From a virus: DNA of 57,815 bases. Location of the stretch: positions 1 through 57,815 of IMG/VR virus record IMGVR_UViG_3300044616_001261; one strand, 5' to 3'. The notes under the pieces were generated by a model. The model did no database searches. It was not told the origin of the DNA and worked only from the letters and a program-made list of their open reading frames with translations. Positions 16,858 through 26,300 of this stretch are shown piece after piece; the first letter of the stretch is position 1, and each line of letters begins with the position of its first letter. The position numbers and the translations under genes are program-made.

Positions 16858-17658
16858 TTATAAAGAATATGCTCTTACTATAAAGTAAAGATATCCATTA
16901 CTATTAGAATTTCCGTAATTGTTTATCCAAAGGGTTCTACCAACACTAGGTACCATAACACTACTTTTCCATATACCATAGTTTGGAGTATATCCATCGG
17001 ATTCACCATTATAAGTTAATAAAGCAACATCTCCTTGTGTAAGGTTACCAAACTCACTTGCAGGATTATTTCCTCTAGTGTCTACCCAATTTTTTTGACT
17101 TCCAAAATTAAATCTAGTTAACATAAAATTTTGATGGTCTGATATGTTTGCTGTGATGAATATATCCGCCAATAACCATCTTGCGGTGGCCGGTATACTT
17201 ACACTACCAACTGTATATTGTGCATTAATAGTAGCAGTATATGCAATATTTGTTGCGGTTGGTCCGATTGGAACCATTTGAATTATTCCCGTACCGTTTT
17301 GCCTAATTTGTCCTGAAAAATTTACATTTTGTGAACTATCTATTGTAATAGCTGCGGTGTTGTTTGTCGCTAAATACATAGAATTGGCACCTTCTGCATG
17401 TAATGTTAAACCTCCATCTAAATTTGAATAAAAATATGCTCCATTTGCTCTGTATTGATTTGATGGTGTATATTGACTACCAAATAACGCTACACCTGCT
17501 GAGTTGGTACCAACATCATTTCCTAATTGAACATTTGAATTTGAAGTTGATAAAGTGTTTACAAATCTTGCAGTTAAACTACTACCACTTACTAATAATG
17601 AACCGGTAATAGTTGTTGTACCACCTATAGTTGCTATTCCTAAATTATTTAATGGCAT
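16858..17658 (-). CDS. Short tail-fibre protein
   Basis: 266 residues, rich in Asn, Ser, Thr and Gly, without a collagen tract. The leader MPLNNLGIATIGGTTTITGS resembles the modular GTTTITGSLLVSGSS shafts of the long fibres nearby; ITIDSSQNVNFSGQIRQNG is a beta-helical shaft repeat. The C-terminal ~120 residues (YTVGSVSIPATARWLLADIF, FVVRAYSL-like end FIVRAYSL) form a beta-rich head of unknown family. Probably a minor fibre or baseplate-attached tip. Four bases from the next upstream stop. Confidence 0.7.
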   Translation of the reverse strand: MPLNNLGIATIGGTTTITGSLLVSGSSLTARFVNTLSTSNSNVQLGNDVGTNSAGVALFGSQYTPSNQYRANGAYFYSNLDGGLTLHAEGANSMYLATNNTAAITIDSSQNVNFSGQIRQNGTGIIQMVPIGPTATNIAYTATINAQYTVGSVSIPATARWLLADIFITANISDHQNFMLTRFNFGSQKNWVDTRGNNPASEFGNLTQGDVALLTYNGESDGYTPNYGIWKSSVMVPSVGRTLWINNYGNSNSNGYLYFIVRAYSL

Positions 17659-17661
17659 CTC

Positions 17662-20298
17662 TTAAGATTTTTTAGGGGTAGCAACATTAGAGTCAACTTC
17701 GGTTAAAGCAAACTTGTATACTTTACCCTTCTTATTATTATATAAGAATAAATCATCTTCACCTTCCACTATTGTCCAATCACCAATTCCGTTGTTTAAG
17801 GATAAATCCGATGTATAAATTGTTCCCCAACGTGCAGTTGCTGAACCTAAATTATATGTTCCCGTTGCACCACCTGGTATAATACTACCTGTTACATTCA
17901 TATTGGTAGTTAAAGAAACAACTGTACCACTATCTGTGATACTTGAATTACCTACTGTTGATGCACTTGTGAATTTAACTAACGTATTATTAGTTCCTGA
18001 TACCGATACTGATGTTCCACTAGAACCTGACGTACCAGAACTTCCACTAGAACCTGAAGTACCAGAACTTCCACCAGAACCTGACGTACCTGAAGAACCA
18101 GAACTACCACTAGTTCCTGAAGTTGCAGCAGTGTATGAGGTACCATTAATTAATAATGAACCTGAGACACTTAAACTACCTGTGAATTGATGTAAGTCAT
18201 CATTTGTGTCACCGAACTTAGTTGATCCTGAAGAATACATAACAGATGAAGTTACATATGTCATATATAATTCATCCACAGTAATTGCACCTTTCACTTT
18301 TAATGAGCCGGTGATTTCAACATTTTTAGTTGCAGACCATATAGACCCTGTTTGTGCAAATATTGAATCTCCACTAGAACCTGAACTACCAGATGAACCA
18401 CTAGAACCTGAAGTACCACTTGTTCCGTTAATACCTGATGTACCACTTGTTCCTGATGTTGCAGACGCGTATGATAAACCACCAATTGTAATACCATTTG
18501 TAAAATTAGCCGAACCCGATACAATAATATCATCGGCAAAAACAACACTATTACCACCTGAACTTAATATTTTAAATCCATCTTGAATTAGAATATTTCC
18601 TCTAACATCAACCGAACCCGTTGTTGGGTCAATTAATATATTACCGCCACCAGATGATTTTAATTGAATGTCTCCGTCGGCAGTTTGAAATGTAATTGTA
18701 TCTGTACCACTTTCTAAAATCTTAATTGATTGACCGTTGTCAGTTGTGATTTGTAATTCTTGATTTGTTGAACCTAAAACTTTTTGTCCGTCAATATATA
18801 ATGATGCACTTGATAAATATAAGTGTCTAAATGGATTTGTTTCACTACCTAAGTCATAAGATCCACTACCAACAGGTATTAAAGAACCACTAAATGTTTG
18901 GTTACCTTTAAATGTATTTGAACCTGTGGTTGCAAATCCTAAGTTTGTTCCTTGAACACTTGAACTTACAATTCCACTTCCATTTAATGCTGATGATAAA
19001 TCAACCGCTCCACTAACTAAATGTCCACCCTTAACGATGTTTACACTACCCGATACAGGTGATGAGAAATAAACATTAAGATTATTATTATCAACCGATT
19101 GTATTTCACTCGGTATTATTACTCTACCATTGTTATCCCACACATTAACAACAGGATATCTTTCATCTAAATTATGGAATACAGACCAAGTTGTTGCAGA
19201 TGCAAATGTTTCACTTTTACCCCCTATACCATCTCTACCACTTGTACCTGAAGTACCTGAAGAACCGTCACTACCTGAAGTTCCAGTAGCACCACTTGTT
19301 CCTGATGTACCACTAGTACCATTAACACCTGATGTTCCACTTGTTCCCGAAATACCACTTGTTCCTGAAGTACCCGCAGTTCCAGCACCACCCACAGTTA
19401 CACTCACCAAACCTATTTGATTTGATGGGAAATAAACATTTAAATTATTGTCATCTATTGCTTGTATTTCACTTGGTATAACAACATATCCATCACTATC
19501 AAATACAGTAATTGATGGATATCTTTCACCCATTTGGTGATTGAATGACCATGTTGTTGATGGTGTACTAAAATTTTGTGTTTTTGTTTGTCCGTCTAAT
19601 ATAACCGCATTTAACGCGTGTGATGCTGTTAATGCATATGATGAACTACCAGCAAATTGTGATGATACAGATGATGTATAATTGTTAAAATCTGTTTCAT
19701 TTAATTTACCTGTACCGACAACTTCACCATTCAAATATAATGAACCTGTAACTCTTAATGCACCTGTAAGGTACATATCTCCACTTTCATGAAGTAATAA
19801 ATTTCTATTACCATTTCTACTGAAAACTAAACCATCAATATCGGTTGTTAAACCTCTTGCAGCACCAATTGTCCAATTCTCATTAGACCAATTAAATCTT
19901 ATACCTGAAGCTACTCTATCAGGTGTATTAAAACTCGCTTCATTGTAAACTGAACTTGATGGAACAAATGCTTGAACATTTGCCACAGAGTCTGAACCTG
20001 AAATTACTAAAGATGTTAATGATGTATTACCTGTTACTTGTAAAAGTCCATTTACTAAAACTGAACCTGTAACTGTTTCTGTACCGTTTAATCTGATACT
20101 ACCACTTAGATTTATTGAACCTGTATTCGACGCGTTGGTCACAATAGCTTCCTCAACTGTTGGGGATAATGCACCTGAAACGGCCATAAATATTTTACCG
20201 TCACTTGTGTTTAATGCTAACTCTCCTAATTGTAAGTTGGAATTGGTCGGTTTTTGACCGGATACACTACTTCTACGTAGTTTTACTATTTGTGCCAT
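17662..20298 (-). CDS. Long tail fibre with collagen-like Gly-X-Y tracts
   Basis: 878 residues. The start MAQIVKLRRSSVSGQKPTNS followed by LQLGELALNTSDGKIF is a standard N-terminal attachment domain of phage tail fibres. Three Gly-X-Y tracts without proline (GTSGTSG, GSSGTSG) lie near residues 300-357, 610-645 and 726-768. Between them are shaft modules TWSFNHQMGERYPSITVFDS / EIQAIDDNNLNVYF, repeated twice, and FGDTNDDLHQFTGS. The C-terminus has RWGTIYTSDLSLNNGIGDWT and GKVYKFALTEV, a recurrent phage fibre ending. Structural role in adsorption. Two perfect palindromes and a TATTTAT element precede the start. Confidence 0.88.
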   Translation of the reverse strand: MAQIVKLRRSSVSGQKPTNSNLQLGELALNTSDGKIFMAVSGALSPTVEEAIVTNASNTGSINLSGSIRLNGTETVTGSVLVNGLLQVTGNTSLTSLVISGSDSVANVQAFVPSSSVYNEASFNTPDRVASGIRFNWSNENWTIGAARGLTTDIDGLVFSRNGNRNLLLHESGDMYLTGALRVTGSLYLNGEVVGTGKLNETDFNNYTSSVSSQFAGSSSYALTASHALNAVILDGQTKTQNFSTPSTTWSFNHQMGERYPSITVFDSDGYVVIPSEIQAIDDNNLNVYFPSNQIGLVSVTVGGAGTAGTSGTSGISGTSGTSGVNGTSGTSGTSGATGTSGSDGSSGTSGTSGRDGIGGKSETFASATTWSVFHNLDERYPVVNVWDNNGRVIIPSEIQSVDNNNLNVYFSSPVSGSVNIVKGGHLVSGAVDLSSALNGSGIVSSSVQGTNLGFATTGSNTFKGNQTFSGSLIPVGSGSYDLGSETNPFRHLYLSSASLYIDGQKVLGSTNQELQITTDNGQSIKILESGTDTITFQTADGDIQLKSSGGGNILIDPTTGSVDVRGNILIQDGFKILSSGGNSVVFADDIIVSGSANFTNGITIGGLSYASATSGTSGTSGINGTSGTSGSSGSSGSSGSSGDSIFAQTGSIWSATKNVEITGSLKVKGAITVDELYMTYVTSSVMYSSGSTKFGDTNDDLHQFTGSLSVSGSLLINGTSYTAATSGTSGSSGSSGTSGSGGSSGTSGSSGSSGTSGSSGTSVSVSGTNNTLVKFTSASTVGNSSITDSGTVVSLTTNMNVTGSIIPGGATGTYNLGSATARWGTIYTSDLSLNNGIGDWTIVEGEDDLFLYNNKKGKVYKFALTEVDSNVATPKKS

Positions 20299-20323
20299 AT
20301 GTATGGAATACTTAAAAATCTAT

Positions 20324-20369
20324 GTGGTATATACCACGTTTAATGACCTATATAGGTCTTTTATAAATA
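20324..20369 (-). promoter_or_regulatory. Two 14-bp palindromes plus TATTTAT element upstream of a long fibre gene
   Basis: Perfect inverted repeats GTGGTATATACCAC (20324-20337) and GACCTATATAGGTC (20345-20358) are separated by seven bases. Directly upstream on the coding strand is AACTATTTATAAAAGA (end at 20369), sharing its core with the element before other structural genes. Both palindromes have a TATA-like centre and could be dimeric operators or RNA hairpins in the leader of the fibre gene starting at 20298. Confidence 0.45.
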
Positions 20370-20381
20370 GTTCTTATAAAC

Positions 20382-20410
20382 AAAAAAGGAGACTTTTTTA
20401 TTGTCTCCTT
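20382..20410 (-). terminator. Intrinsic terminator downstream of Pro/Thr repeat gene
   Basis: Arms AAGGAGAC and GTCTCCTT with a nine-base A/T loop; on the minus strand the stem is followed by a run of T. It lies just after the stop at 20431 and separates the mucin-like gene from the downstream fibre operon. Confidence 0.8.
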
Positions 20411-20430
20411 CTGTATAATTTATTTTCAAA

Positions 20431-22011
20431 TTAACAACCATAAACTAATGATCCTATTACTCCACCACTAATTGAATATACATTAGGACCATAAGTATCT
20501 GCAACATATGCATCCGCCACAAAGCTAGTTAAATATATGTTTTCAAATAAATAATATCCTCCAATAGTACTAAATCCAGAACTATTATAAGCGGTTTGTG
20601 CTTCTTCAGTACCTACATAAACAATTTTTTCTCCTGAACCATTACATGCTGATGTTATTGTATCCCCTCTACCATTAAGTGTAATTGGAAATCCTTGAGG
20701 TGCAGGTGTTGGTGTTGGTGTACTGGTAGGTTCTGGGGTTACAGTTGGTGTACTAGTAGGTTCTGGAGTTACTGTAGGAGTCGGTGTAGGTGTACTAGTT
20801 GGTACTGGTGTTACTGTAGGAGTTGGAGTTGGTAATGGAGTTGCAGTTGGTGCTGGTGTTACTGTTGGCGTACTAGTTGGTAATGGTGTTACCGTCGGTG
20901 TACTGGTTGGTAATGGTGTTGGTGTAGGAGTTGCCGTTGGTGCCGGTGTAACTGTAGGTGTACTGGTTGGTAATGGAGTTGGTGTAGGTGTACTAGTAGG
21001 TAATGGAGTTGGTGTAGGGGTTGCTGTTGGTGCTGGTGTAACTGTAGGTGTACTGGTTGGTAATGGTGTTGGTGTAGGAGTTGCCGTTGGTGCCGGTGTA
21101 ACTGTAGGTGTACTGGTTGGTAATGGAGTTGGTGTAGGTGTACTAGTAGGTAATGGAGTTGGTGTACTAGTAGGTACCGGTGTACTAGTTGGTTCTGGTG
21201 TTGGGGTACTAGTAGGGACTGGTGTTGCAGTTGGTTCTGGTGTTGGTGTACTAGTTGGTTCTGGTGTTGGGGTACTAGTAGGGACTGGTGTTGCAGTTGG
21301 TTCTGGTGTTGGTGTTGCGGTTGGTGCTGGTGTCGGGGTTGGGTCTGAACAATTGAATAAAATAATATTTGTTGGGTCAACATCAAATGAAATATAAAGA
21401 TAAGGGTCAATTGTTAAGAAATTATCCGTATGTTGTCCTGGTTGTAATGTAATGTTTGTTATGTAGTTACCACAACAATCATTTCCACTAAATTGCCAGT
21501 TTACTGCACTATTATTTGTTAATGTACAACTATAACATTGTGGGGTTGAGGTTGGAGTTGGAGTTGATGTTGGTTCTGGTGTTGGAGTACTAGTTGGTAC
21601 CGGTGTTGCAGTTGGTTCTGGTGTTGGAGTACTAGTTGGTACCGGTGTTGCAGTTGGTTCTGGTGTTGGAGTACTAGTCGGTACTGGTGTTGCAGTTGGT
21701 TCTGGTGTTGGAGTACTAGTCGGTACTGGTGTTGCAGTTGGTTCTGGTGTTGGAGTACTAGTTGGTACCGGTGTTGCAGTTGGTTCTGGTGTTGGTGTTG
21801 GAGTTGCAGTTGGACAAGGTATATTAAAAATACATGTTTGATTAAAATCAGCAAAATATAATGAATAATCACCTAAGTAATTTTCGCTAATATAATCGTA
21901 AGGAATTATTTGTGAACCTAAATCAATTGTTCCGCCGCTACAAGGTGAAAATGTAATTGTGGCGGTTTGACCACTATAGTTTGTTGTTAATATTTTTATT
22001 ACTGTTGCCAT
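20431..22011 (-). CDS. Mucin-like Pro/Thr-repeat virion protein
   Basis: 526 residues. A short N-terminal domain ([30 protein letters not shown]) has a near copy in the next gene. Two Pro/Thr tracts follow: ~70-155, five copies of a 14-residue unit [14 protein letters not shown], and ~226-438, a longer mix of [25 protein letters not shown] and TPEPTSTP units. A cysteine-containing globular block ([20 protein letters not shown]) separates them, and a C-terminal ~85-residue domain ([28 protein letters not shown]) ends GSLVYGC. Such tracts form extended, O-glycosylatable stalks. No signal peptide; its place among fibre genes suggests a virion decoration. Confidence 0.8.
   Translation of the reverse strand: MATVIKILTTNYSGQTATITFSPCSGGTIDLGSQIIPYDYISENYLGDYSLYFADFNQTCIFNIPCPTATPTPTPEPTATPVPTSTPTPEPTATPVPTSTPTPEPTATPVPTSTPTPEPTATPVPTSTPTPEPTATPVPTSTPTPEPTSTPTPTSTPQCYSCTLTNNSAVNWQFSGNDCCGNYITNITLQPGQHTDNFLTIDPYLYISFDVDPTNIILFNCSDPTPTPAPTATPTPEPTATPVPTSTPTPEPTSTPTPEPTATPVPTSTPTPEPTSTPVPTSTPTPLPTSTPTPTPLPTSTPTVTPAPTATPTPTPLPTSTPTVTPAPTATPTPTPLPTSTPTPTPLPTSTPTVTPAPTATPTPTPLPTSTPTVTPLPTSTPTVTPAPTATPLPTPTPTVTPVPTSTPTPTPTVTPEPTSTPTVTPEPTSTPTPTPAPQGFPITLNGRGDTITSACNGSGEKIVYVGTEEAQTAYNSSGFSTIGGYYLFENIYLTSFVADAYVADTYGPNVYSISGGVIGSLVYGC
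20698..21335 (-). repeat. Second Pro/Thr-coding tandem repeat tract
   Basis: About 640 bases of GT-rich (plus strand) degenerate repeats encoding [14 protein letters not shown]-like units. A ~120-base block (near 20930-21010 and 21060-21150) is repeated almost exactly, showing recent duplication. Confidence 0.8.
21540..21806 (-). repeat. 42-bp tandem repeats encoding [14 protein letters not shown]
   Basis: Five near-identical 42-base units, differing at a few third positions (for example accggt versus actggt), encode the 14-residue repeat in the first stalk of the protein. Unit-number changes would keep the reading frame. Confidence 0.85.
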
Positions 22012-22036
22012 TTCTATTTATACTTTAATTTTATTT

Positions 22037-22825
22037 TTAACATTGTTCGCCAGGTGCAAAACCTGTTACTACACCAGTGGATGGATTTACGTTCCACAAT
22101 GATGTGTTTATGAAAACATAACTATATCCAGTCAACGCATTCGGGAATGTATCAACATAAATTATACATCCAAGTCCGAATTCAAATGAATCGCAATTTG
22201 AATATAATATTTGAGGATTTAATGATGAATTACTACAAGCCGCTTCTGCTGTGTTTCCATAACCACAACCTATGTATGAAAATGTTGGTTCTGGTGTTGG
22301 TGTTGGTGTAATAGTTGGTTCTGGTGTTGGTGTTGGTGTTGGTGTATAAGTAGGTTCTGGAGTTGGTGTTGGTCCCGATCCTCCACAAGCAATTGCATTA
22401 TATTCTATTACATAATCCACTTTACCACAACCATCAGGACCACCTGCAATTTCTTCACGTAAATCAATTCCATCACAGAATGTTCTTAATACTGTACCAG
22501 GTTCAGGACAAGGTGTTGGTGTTGGTGTAGGTGTTTCGGTTGGTGTTGGTGTACTAGTTGGATTAGGTGTTACTGTTGGTGTACTAGTAGGTTCTGGTGT
22601 TGGGGTTGGTGTTGCTGTTGGACATGGAATAGTGAATGTGCAACTTTCATTATTACTCACAAAATATAATAGATAATCACCTAAGTGATTATCATCATTA
22701 CTTATGTGATTGTAAGGTAACTCATGACTACCTAAATCAATTGTTCCACCACTACAAGGTGAAAATGTTATTTGTGCAGTTTCTCCACTATAATTTGTTG
22801 TTAATATCTGAACTGTTGTTGCCAT
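22037..22825 (-). CDS. Mucin-like Pro/Thr-repeat protein, shorter paralogue
   Basis: 262 residues. The N-terminal ~75 are nearly the same as those of the gene at 20431-22011 ([38 protein letters not shown]), so the two arose by duplication. Stalks are shorter ([35 protein letters not shown]). A cysteine-containing module lies between them (GTVLRTFCDGIDLREEIAGG) and resembles small modules found repeatedly in phage virion proteins. The C-terminal ~75 residues differ from the paralogue (YIGCGYGNTAEAACSNSS). Likely a surface-exposed virion protein with swapped tip. Confidence 0.75.
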   Translation of the reverse strand: MATTVQILTTNYSGETAQITFSPCSGGTIDLGSHELPYNHISNDDNHLGDYLLYFVSNNESCTFTIPCPTATPTPTPEPTSTPTVTPNPTSTPTPTETPTPTPTPCPEPGTVLRTFCDGIDLREEIAGGPDGCGKVDYVIEYNAIACGGSGPTPTPEPTYTPTPTPTPEPTITPTPTPEPTFSYIGCGYGNTAEAACSNSSLNPQILYSNCDSFEFGLGCIIYVDTFPNALTGYSYVFINTSLWNVNPSTGVVTGFAPGEQC

Positions 22826-22837
22826 TTTATTTTTATA

Positions 22838-23263
22838 TTATATCGTTGTTATTTCGTAGTTTATATCACAAGTCATATCAAATGGTACGACACTATACGT
22901 AATGTCACAGTTTTCACTAGATGGTACCATAAAATATGTGATATCACAAGTCATATCAAATGGTACAACATTATATGTAATATCACAAGATACTATTGGG
23001 GTAGGTGTTGGTGTACTAGTTGGTGCTGGTGTTGAAGTTGCAGTAGGTTCCGGTGTTGCAGTCGGTACTGGTGTTGAAGTTGCTGTTGGTTCAGGTGTTG
23101 ATGTTGCGGTCGGTAACGGTGTTGGAGTACTAGTTGCTAATGGTGTTGCAGTAGGTGTCGGTGTACTAGTTGGCACTGGTGTACTAGTTGGTACTGGTGT
23201 TCCTGTTGGTCCATTATTGCTATTTGGGACTATTCTAAGTCCTCCTGTAAATCGTATACCCAT
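22838..23263 (-). CDS. Small Pro/Thr-stalk protein with four 13-residue Cys repeats
   Basis: 141 residues. A short leader [20 protein letters not shown] is followed by a Pro/Thr stalk (~21-90). The last 52 residues hold [39 protein letters not shown] and [10 protein letters not shown]: three 13-residue repeats plus a partial fourth, each starting with Cys and matching 39-base DNA repeats. This periodicity suggests a short beta-solenoid or disulfide/metal cross-linked tip. The sequence TTAAACTATTTATAG lies nine bases before the start, identical to that before the gene at 44919. No known family recognised. Confidence 0.72.
   Translation of the reverse strand: MGIRFTGGLRIVPNSNNGPTGTPVPTSTPVPTSTPTPTATPLATSTPTPLPTATSTPEPTATSTPVPTATPEPTATSTPAPTSTPTPTPIVSCDITYNVVPFDMTCDITYFMVPSSENCDITYSVVPFDMTCDINYEITTI
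22999..23215 (-). repeat. Pro/Thr-coding tandem repeats
   Basis: Degenerate repeats encoding [13 protein letters not shown]- and [13 protein letters not shown]-type units, of the same composition as those in the two neighbouring genes. Confidence 0.75.
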
Positions 23264-23269
23264 AGTATC

Positions 23270-23284
23270 CTATAAATAGTTTAA
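23270..23284 (-). promoter_or_regulatory. TTAAACTATTTATAG element
   Basis: Minus-strand TTAAACTATTTATAG, then GATACTATG with the start codon at 23263. The 15 bases are identical to those at 44923-44937, which also stand just before an ACTATG start. Candidate promoter or translation element. Confidence 0.4.
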
Positions 23285-23300
23285 TTTATTAATAAGAATA

Positions 23301-23330
23301 AAAAAAGGAGGATTTTTACGTCCTCCTTTT
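23301..23330 (-). terminator. Intrinsic terminator downstream of long fibre gene
   Basis: Arms AAAAGGAGGA and TCCTCCTTTT around an eight-base loop, with a T-run on the minus strand. Lies 20 bases after the stop at 23351. Confidence 0.82.
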
Positions 23331-23350
23331 AATTTTATTTTTTTTGTACA

Positions 23351-26300
23351 TTAGAATGTACCACCATCTATTGTATCAGTAAATACTAACCCTCCGTCGG
23401 ATGATTTGTAACTTAAGAAACCTGAAGCTACAGTACTTCCTACCGTTGTTGAAACTTCACCAAATACGTTGTTCGCATTTTTGAAAGTAACATTAGATTT
23501 TGTACTACTTACTAAGTCACTACCATCAGTTGATACAGTTAATGTACCTGCAACTACTGTATTACCTGATACTGATTCAACTGTGAACTTATCTGTATTG
23601 AATTGTAATGTTGTACCACTATATTTCAATAAACTATCACCGATTGTATTGTCGGAAGATGCAATTGGAAATGTTCCACTTGTTAAACTTGTTTCACTTC
23701 CTAATGTACCAGCTGTTGTTCCAATTACTTTACTTGAATTGTTAGAACCATCAACTGTTAACCAATCATTATTTACTGAGTCCCATAGTAAAGAACCTGA
23801 TTGATCCGCTGAACCTGAATCATATCCACTGATACCTGCATATCTTTGGAATGGTGAATAAGCGTTTACTAAGATAATATTATCACCGATTTCAACTGTA
23901 CTTGATTGAATATTAACGTTTGTTGATGAACCTAATACTTGTAAGTTTCCTGATACAAATAGATTACCACCTAACATTGTTGCTGAACCTGAACTTACTG
24001 TTAATGAACCTGTGATTGATGTGTTAGAATTAACTTGTAGACCCGCTGCTGTTACCGATGCAGTTACTGCACCACTTGCAATCTTGTCTAATTGTAATCC
24101 TGTAACTCCACTTGCTGGAATGTTATATAAACCTGCACCATCACCTGTAAATGAACCTGAAATAGTTCCTGTTGATGTTATTCCACCTTCTACATTTAAT
24201 ACTGTTCCGTTATATGTTAAACCACTTTGACCTTCTACTAAACCTCCTGTTCCTGTTGCGGTTAATAAGTATCCATCAACGTTGTTGTTAATTGTTGCTG
24301 CACCTGAAGTACCTGAAGAACCTGCGGTTCCACTCGTTCCAGATGAACCACTAGAACCTGATGTTCCTGATGTACCCGCTGTACCTGAAGTACCTGATGA
24401 ACCTGATGTTCCTGATGTTCCTGAAGAACCTGATGTTCCTGAAGAACCACTTGTACCAGAACTTCCTGATGTTCCGCTAGAACCTGAAGAACCTGATGTT
24501 CCTGATGTTCCGCTAGAACCTGAAGAGCCTGATGTTCCACTTGTACCCGCAGTTCCTGAAGAACCACTTGTACCAGAACTTCCTGAAGTACCTGATGAAC
24601 CTGAAGTACCACTAGAACCCGAAGAACCTGATGTTCCACTTGTACCGGCCGTTCCTGAAGAACCACTTGTACCTGACGAACCACTTGTACCAGATGAACC
24701 ATTAGAACCTGAAGTACCTGAAGTACCCGCCGTTCCTGAAGAACCACTTGTACCTGACGAACCACTAGTTCCTGAACTTCCTGAAGAACCACTAGTTCCA
24801 GATGAACCAGAAGACCCACTTGTACCTGAAGTACCTGCAGTTCCTGAAGAACCACTTGTACCAGAACTTCCTGATGTACCAGAAGAACCAGATGTACCTC
24901 CGGAACCTGATGTTCCTGAAGAACCATTACCACCGACAGTAGCAATTACTTTACCTGCTTGAGCAGATTCAAAGTAAACTGCTAAATTATTACTATCTTG
25001 AACTGTAATTCTTGTTGGTATGATTACATTATCGTTTACATCAAATACATTGATTGCTGGATATTTGTAACCTAAATTATGATTGAATGACCATGTTGTT
25101 AATGCAGTAAACACTCCTGTTTTTGTTTCTCCTGAAACAATTACTGCGTTCATTGCGTGAGATGCGGTTAAAGCGTAGTTTGCATATGATGCGGTACCTG
25201 CGAATTGAGAACTTGAACCTGAAACATATGAGTTAAACGCTGACTCATCTAATTTACCTGTACCTACAGTAACACCATTTAACATCAATGAACCTGTGAT
25301 GTTAACTGAACCAGTGAATTGGTGAGTATCGTCTAATGTATCACCAAATCTAGTTGAACCTGATTGATATAATATAGATGATGTTACATAATCAATATGT
25401 AATTCTTTTGCTGTTAATATACCATCAATATATGTGTCACCATTAACTCTTAATGCACCGTTTGTAATAGATGCACTTACACTTCCACTAACTATTTTAT
25501 TTAATTCAAGACCTGTAACTCCACTCGCAGGGATATTATATAAACCAGAACCATTTCCTTGGAAGTTAGAACCTGTTGCAACAACCACAGAACCACTTAC
25601 AGTTAAAATTGAACCGTCAAATTGTAAGTTAGATTCACCATTCACTAATCCATCAACTCCTGTAGCGGTTAATAAGTAATTGTTTGTATTGTTGTCAATT
25701 GTCGCCGCTCCTGAAGTACCTGAAGAACCCGCAGTTCCTGATGTACCAGACGTACCAGATGTACCCGCAGTTCCTGATGAACCACTAGAACCTGATGTAC
25801 CTGACGTACCAGAACTTCCTGAAGTTCCACTTGAACCACTAGTACCAGACGAACCACTTGTTCCTGAAGTTCCTGATGACCCACTTGAACCTGATGTACC
25901 TGCAGTTCCTGATGAACCCGAAGTTCCTGATGAACCACTTGTTCCACTAGAACCTGAAGAACCTGAAGTACCACTAGTACCTGATGTACCAGAACTTCCT
26001 GATGTACCAGAACTTCCTGATGTACCAGAAGAACCACTAGACCCACTTGTACCAGACGAACCAGATGAACCTGATGTTCCTGATGTGCCAGAACTTCCTG
26101 AAGTACCACTTGAACCGCTTGTTCCTGAAGAACCAGATGTTCCAGATGAACCTGATGTTCCACTAGTTCCTGATGTACCGGCTGTTCCAGATGAACCACT
26201 ACTACCCGAAGTACCTGAAGTACCTGCGGTTCCTGATGAACCAGATGAACCTGAAGTACCCGAAGATGCTGCTGTATATTCTGTTCCGTTTATAAATAAA

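Noticed and set aside
16854-16861. T4-type late promoter TATAAATA
   Set aside because: A match on the minus strand exists before the C1q fibre gene, but single 8-base A/T matches are expected by chance here and no gp55-type sigma is present.
20889-21872. Minus-strand alternative frames rich in Gln/His/Leu
   Set aside because: Shadows of the Pro/Thr repeats; composition is explained by the repeat unit read in another frame.
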